Shown piece by piece: positions 22,259 to 25,022 of a stretch of DNA of 25,022 bases (its first letter is position 1; every line of letters starts with the position of its first letter). This DNA comes from Marinisporobacter balticus (GTDB taxonomy: Bacteria; Bacillota; Clostridia; Peptostreptococcales; Thermotaleaceae), in contig NZ_SLWV01000039.1 of assembly GCF_004345705.1 (NCBI RefSeq), positions 1-25,022 of the forward strand. Direction: 5' to 3'. Position numbers and translations under genes: made by a program. The notes beneath the pieces are model-generated. The model ran no database searches, was not told the origin of the DNA, and saw nothing but the letters and a program-made list of their open reading frames with translations.

Positions 22259-24619
22259 TTACATATTATGTTTTTTTCTGTCTTTTACTTCTGCTTGCTT
22301 TGCATTGTTAAACCGATCAACTGTTCCAACAAGATAACCCGTTATTCTTCTTATTCTTTCAAATTTCACGCCATCTTCTTCAGTTCTTCCACATCCAGGA
22401 CATACTTCATCTATTACACCATTAAATCCGCATACTGGATCACGATCTACAGGGTGATTAATAGAACCATAACCAATTCCCGCTTCATACATTGCTCGGA
22501 TGATTGTCTCAAAAGCTTCTAAATTATGGGATGGTTTTCCATCTAGTTCTACATATGTGATGTGCCCTGCATTGGTTAATTCATGATAAGGTGCTTCTAA
22601 TTGTATCTTATCATAGGCGCCTATTTTATAATATACAGGTACATGGAATGAATTTGTATAATATTCTTTATCTGTTACCCCTTTGATTATACCAAATTTC
22701 TCCTTATCTATCTTTGTAAATCTTCCTGAAAGACCCTCTGCTGGTGTTGCGATTAAAGAGAAATTCAGTTTATATGCTTCTGCGGCCTTATCTAAGCGAT
22801 CTCTCATATGCTTTACAATTCTTAATCCTAAAGCCTGTGCTTCTTCACTTTCTCCATGATGCTTTCCAATCAAGGCTTTTAAACTTTCTGCAAGTCCAAT
22901 AAATCCAACGGTTAATGTGCCATGTTTGATCACTTCACTTAGATCATCTTCCCAGCTTAAATCATCTGAATCTAACCATACACCTTGACCCATAAGGAAT
23001 GGGAAATTTTTTACTTTTTTACTCTTTTGTACTTCCATTCTTTCTAATAATTGATTCATTACTAAATCTATTTTTTGGTCTAACCCTTTGAAAAATCCAT
23101 CTAAATCTACTTTTCCATTGGTTACTTGCCCATATTCTATGGCCAATCTTGGAAGATTTACAGAAGTAAAGGATAAATTCCCTCTTCCTGATACAATCTC
23201 TCTTGATGAATCATAGGCATTACCTATAACTCTTGTTCTACAACCCATATAAGTTGCTTCTGTTTCAGGACGATCTGGCATATAATACTTTAGATTAAAA
23301 GGGGCATCCAGAAAACTAAAGTTTGGAAATAATCTTTTAGCAGATACCCTGCACGCTAATTTAAACAGATCATAATTAGGATCTTCCTGATTATAATTGA
23401 TTCCTTCTTTTACTTTAAAAATGGATATAGGAAATATGGCTGTTTCTCCATTTCCAAGTCCAGCCTCCGTGGCTAAAAGTACATTTTTTGAAATCATTCT
23501 ACCTTCTTCTGAAAGATCTGTTCCAAAATTAATACTACTAAATGGTACTTGTGCGCCAGCTCTTGAATGCATCGTATTTAAATTGTGTATGAAAGCTTCC
23601 ATTGATTGGTAAGTCTTTCTATCTGTTTCTCGATAAGTATGTTTTTTCACAAAATTATGTGTCTTATCCGCTTGTTCCCTGCTGATATGAAACTGATCCA
23701 TCAAAAGATTAATCACAACTTCATATACTTCTATTGATTTTAAGGCTAATGCTTTGTTTGACTGTTTCTCAGCAGTATTTATAATTTCTACTGCCAACTT
23801 TGCTGCATGCGCATCTTCTAAGTCAAAATGTAGCGTCAGTGCTTTTGAAAGATTCTCTTGATAAATCTTTCTATATGTTTTTTTCACCCCTGGTGCTAAT
23901 CCATAATCAAAAAATGGTATACTCTGCCCACCGTGTTGATCATTTTGATTAGATTGTATGGCAATAGCAGCTAAAGCAGCATAGCTTGTTATATCTTGTG
24001 GTTCTCTTAAAAACCCATGTCCTGTGGAAAAACCACCTTTAAATAATTCTAAAATGTCAATCTGTGCACAAGTTAAAGTACCCATATTGAAAAAGTCCAA
24101 ATCATGGATATGGATCTCTCCATTGTCATGGGCTAAAGCATGTTCTCTTTTTAGCATATGGGTTTTACAAAATTCCTTTGATACAGCACTTCCGTATTGA
24201 AGCATTGTTCCCATAGCTGTATTGCCATCTATATTAGCATTTTCCCTTTTTGTATCACTTTCCTTTGCATCCTTTAGTGTAATGTTATGGATGGTCTTCA
24301 TTAATCTAGTTTTAGATTCTCTACGTCTCGTTCTGTCTGCCCTATATAATATATACGCTTCACTTGTCTTTGCATGTCCTGTTTCTATCAATACTTTTAC
24401 TACTATATCCTGCACCTGCTCAACAGTAGGAATATTATTTACATATTTTTTATTCAAAAGTGCAACAGCCTCTTGTGTTACACTTTCAGCAACCCCATAA
24501 GATGCTTCTTTTCCCTCTTCCTTAGCAACTTCGTGCGCCGATTTAAAGATTGCTGCAGTAATTTTACTCGGTGCAAAATTTATGATTCTTCCATCTCTTT
24601 TCTTGATTTTTTCAACCAT
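22259..24619 (-). CDS. nrdD: Anaerobic ribonucleoside-triphosphate reductase (class III)
   Basis: The 786-residue NrdD makes deoxyribonucleotides without oxygen. An ATP-cone allosteric domain fills about residues 1-95 (KKRDGRIINFAPSKITAAIF). The ten-stranded barrel follows, with GTLTCAQID and RAGAQVPFSSINFGTD. The C-terminus has a zinc-type cysteine cluster (DPVCGFNGVIDEVCPGCG) and the glycyl-radical loop RRITGYLVG, with the radical Gly at 761, 25 residues from the end. An AAGGA lies 8 nt before ATG 24619. It is the first gene of nrdDG, preceded by two NrdR-like boxes. Confidence 0.97.
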   Translation of the reverse strand: MVEKIKKRDGRIINFAPSKITAAIFKSAHEVAKEEGKEASYGVAESVTQEAVALLNKKYVNNIPTVEQVQDIVVKVLIETGHAKTSEAYILYRADRTRRRESKTRLMKTIHNITLKDAKESDTKRENANIDGNTAMGTMLQYGSAVSKEFCKTHMLKREHALAHDNGEIHIHDLDFFNMGTLTCAQIDILELFKGGFSTGHGFLREPQDITSYAALAAIAIQSNQNDQHGGQSIPFFDYGLAPGVKKTYRKIYQENLSKALTLHFDLEDAHAAKLAVEIINTAEKQSNKALALKSIEVYEVVINLLMDQFHISREQADKTHNFVKKHTYRETDRKTYQSMEAFIHNLNTMHSRAGAQVPFSSINFGTDLSEEGRMISKNVLLATEAGLGNGETAIFPISIFKVKEGINYNQEDPNYDLFKLACRVSAKRLFPNFSFLDAPFNLKYYMPDRPETEATYMGCRTRVIGNAYDSSREIVSGRGNLSFTSVNLPRLAIEYGQVTNGKVDLDGFFKGLDQKIDLVMNQLLERMEVQKSKKVKNFPFLMGQGVWLDSDDLSWEDDLSEVIKHGTLTVGFIGLAESLKALIGKHHGESEEAQALGLRIVKHMRDRLDKAAEAYKLNFSLIATPAEGLSGRFTKIDKEKFGIIKGVTDKEYYTNSFHVPVYYKIGAYDKIQLEAPYHELTNAGHITYVELDGKPSHNLEAFETIIRAMYEAGIGYGSINHPVDRDPVCGFNGVIDEVCPGCGRTEEDGVKFERIRRITGYLVGTVDRFNNAKQAEVKDRKKHNM

Positions 24620-24633
24620 TTACAAAATCCTTC

Positions 24634-24649
24634 TTTCTATATATTGTGT
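24634..24649. promoter_or_regulatory. NrdR box 1
   Basis: TTTCTATATATTGTGT agrees with the NrdR consensus ACACWATATATWGTGT at 13 of 16 positions. It lies 15 bp before the nrdD start codon. Confidence 0.75.
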
Positions 24650-24664
24650 TTTTCATACACTCCT

Positions 24665-24680
24665 ATACTATATATAGATC
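24665..24680. promoter_or_regulatory. NrdR box 2
   Basis: ATACTATATATAGATC agrees with the NrdR consensus at 12 of 16 positions. It is exactly 31 bp from box 1, the three-helical-turn phasing at which NrdR box pairs normally occur. Confidence 0.72.
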
Positions 24681-24690
24681 CATATGAAAT

Positions 24691-24720
24691 AAAAAATACC
24701 CTTTTTCTTCTTATAAGGGT
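24691..24720 (-). terminator. Weak hairpin upstream of nrdD
   Basis: On the minus strand ACCCTT and AAGGGT form a 6-bp stem followed by ATTTTTT. It may end transcription arriving from a gene beyond the window. If the nrdD transcript starts further upstream, it could act as an attenuator. The stem is short. Confidence 0.35.
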
Positions 24721-24935
24721 CTAATCAATTATTATATTTTGTATTTTTTAATATCTATTTGTACATACAAAATTTTAAATCATGTTCTCTTTTATGTCAA
24801 TAGTAATCACGCACTGTATTTCGTTCCTTATTTGTTCTTAAGCGGTGTTCACAAAATAAAAATATTTTTTATCTCATTGACTCTTTTCTTTTTATAATCA
24901 TAAAATAAAACACCATTTAGTCGTTTTATAAAATG

Positions 24936-24993
24936 TACCCTATAGAGTAGACATTAAAAAAAGTCTACCCTGTAGGGTATTTTTATGTATAAT
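24936..24993 (+). promoter_or_regulatory. Twin CsoR-like palindromes with a downstream -10 box
   Basis: TACCCTATAGAGTA (24936-24949) and TACCCTGTAGGGTA (24966-24979) are near-identical palindromes 30 bp apart. Both resemble the TACCC-N-GGGTA operators of CsoR/CstR-type repressors. A TATAAT (24988-24993) and a GGTGG ribosome-like site (25010-25014) follow, so a plus-strand gene probably begins at ATG 25008 or just past the window. The two copies can also fold into a 17-bp hairpin with two mismatches, followed by TTTTT, so a terminator is the alternative. The remainder of 24725-24935 is A/T-rich without genes; it contains one further small dyad, TTTGTA-CA-TACAAA, at 24758-24771. Confidence 0.4.
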
Positions 24994-25022
24994 AGAAAAA
25001 AACAAGAATGGTGGAAGATAAA

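Noticed and set aside
1..25022. CRISPR arrays, rRNA genes or prophage modules
   Set aside because: No regularly spaced repeats, no rRNA-like sequence, and no phage structural or integrase genes were seen.

Overview
The window looks like chromosome from an anaerobic, low-G+C Clostridia-type Firmicute. The signs are A/T-rich DNA, strong AGGAGG-type ribosome sites, a class III (anaerobic) ribonucleotide reductase with its activase, a flavodoxin-ferredoxin fusion of the EFR1 type, a TRAP transporter, and B. subtilis-like housekeeping genes (hpt, a YhfI-like MBL hydrolase). No species can be assigned from the sequence alone.

Left part (1-6870) is a decaying neighbourhood. It holds the tail of a response regulator and an internally deleted histidine kinase. 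Next come an intact set of DUF2000 protein, AraC regulator and a divergent acetoacetate-decarboxylase-superfamily enzyme. After these are a long stretch of degraded coding DNA, a GNAT acetyltransferase, a fragment resembling the C-terminus of a group II intron maturase, a 5'-truncated EFR1 protein, an SDR gene broken by an 8-bp tandem duplication, and an orphan C-terminal fragment.

Centre (6815-16454) is one compact minus-strand operon of ten genes: lacI-type regulator, dctP, dctQ, dctM (TRAP uptake), alpha/beta hydrolase, RraA-like protein, split UxaA (small SAF subunit plus large subunit), SDR oxidoreductase, and uxaC uronate isomerase. A consensus promoter (TTGACA-N17-TATAAT) with a LacI-type palindrome just downstream drives it, a second similar palindrome lies about 170 bp upstream, and a strong hairpin closes it at 6815-6860. 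The inferred path is uptake of a hexuronate (possibly esterified), removal of the ester, isomerisation by UxaC, reduction by the SDR, and dehydration by UxaA to 2-keto-3-deoxygluconate. No KDG kinase or KDPG aldolase is present. The RraA-like protein belongs to a superfamily that includes pyruvate-releasing aldolases and is the main functional puzzle. The operon appears richer in G+C than its flanks and is bordered by relics, so acquisition by transfer is plausible.

Between 16455 and 17880 lie ISL3-like and IS1634-like transposase remnants. A broken carboxymuconolactone decarboxylase gene follows, whose MerR-type promoter (19-bp spacer with perfect dyad) is still intact.

Right part (17883-25022) is orderly and on the minus strand: an M28 metallopeptidase, a MerR regulator with two MerR DNA-binding domains, hpt, an MBL-fold hydrolase, and nrdD-nrdG. 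Two NrdR-box-like sites exactly 31 bp apart precede nrdD. At the right edge a pair of CsoR-like palindromes appears to precede a plus-strand gene that starts at or beyond the end of the window.
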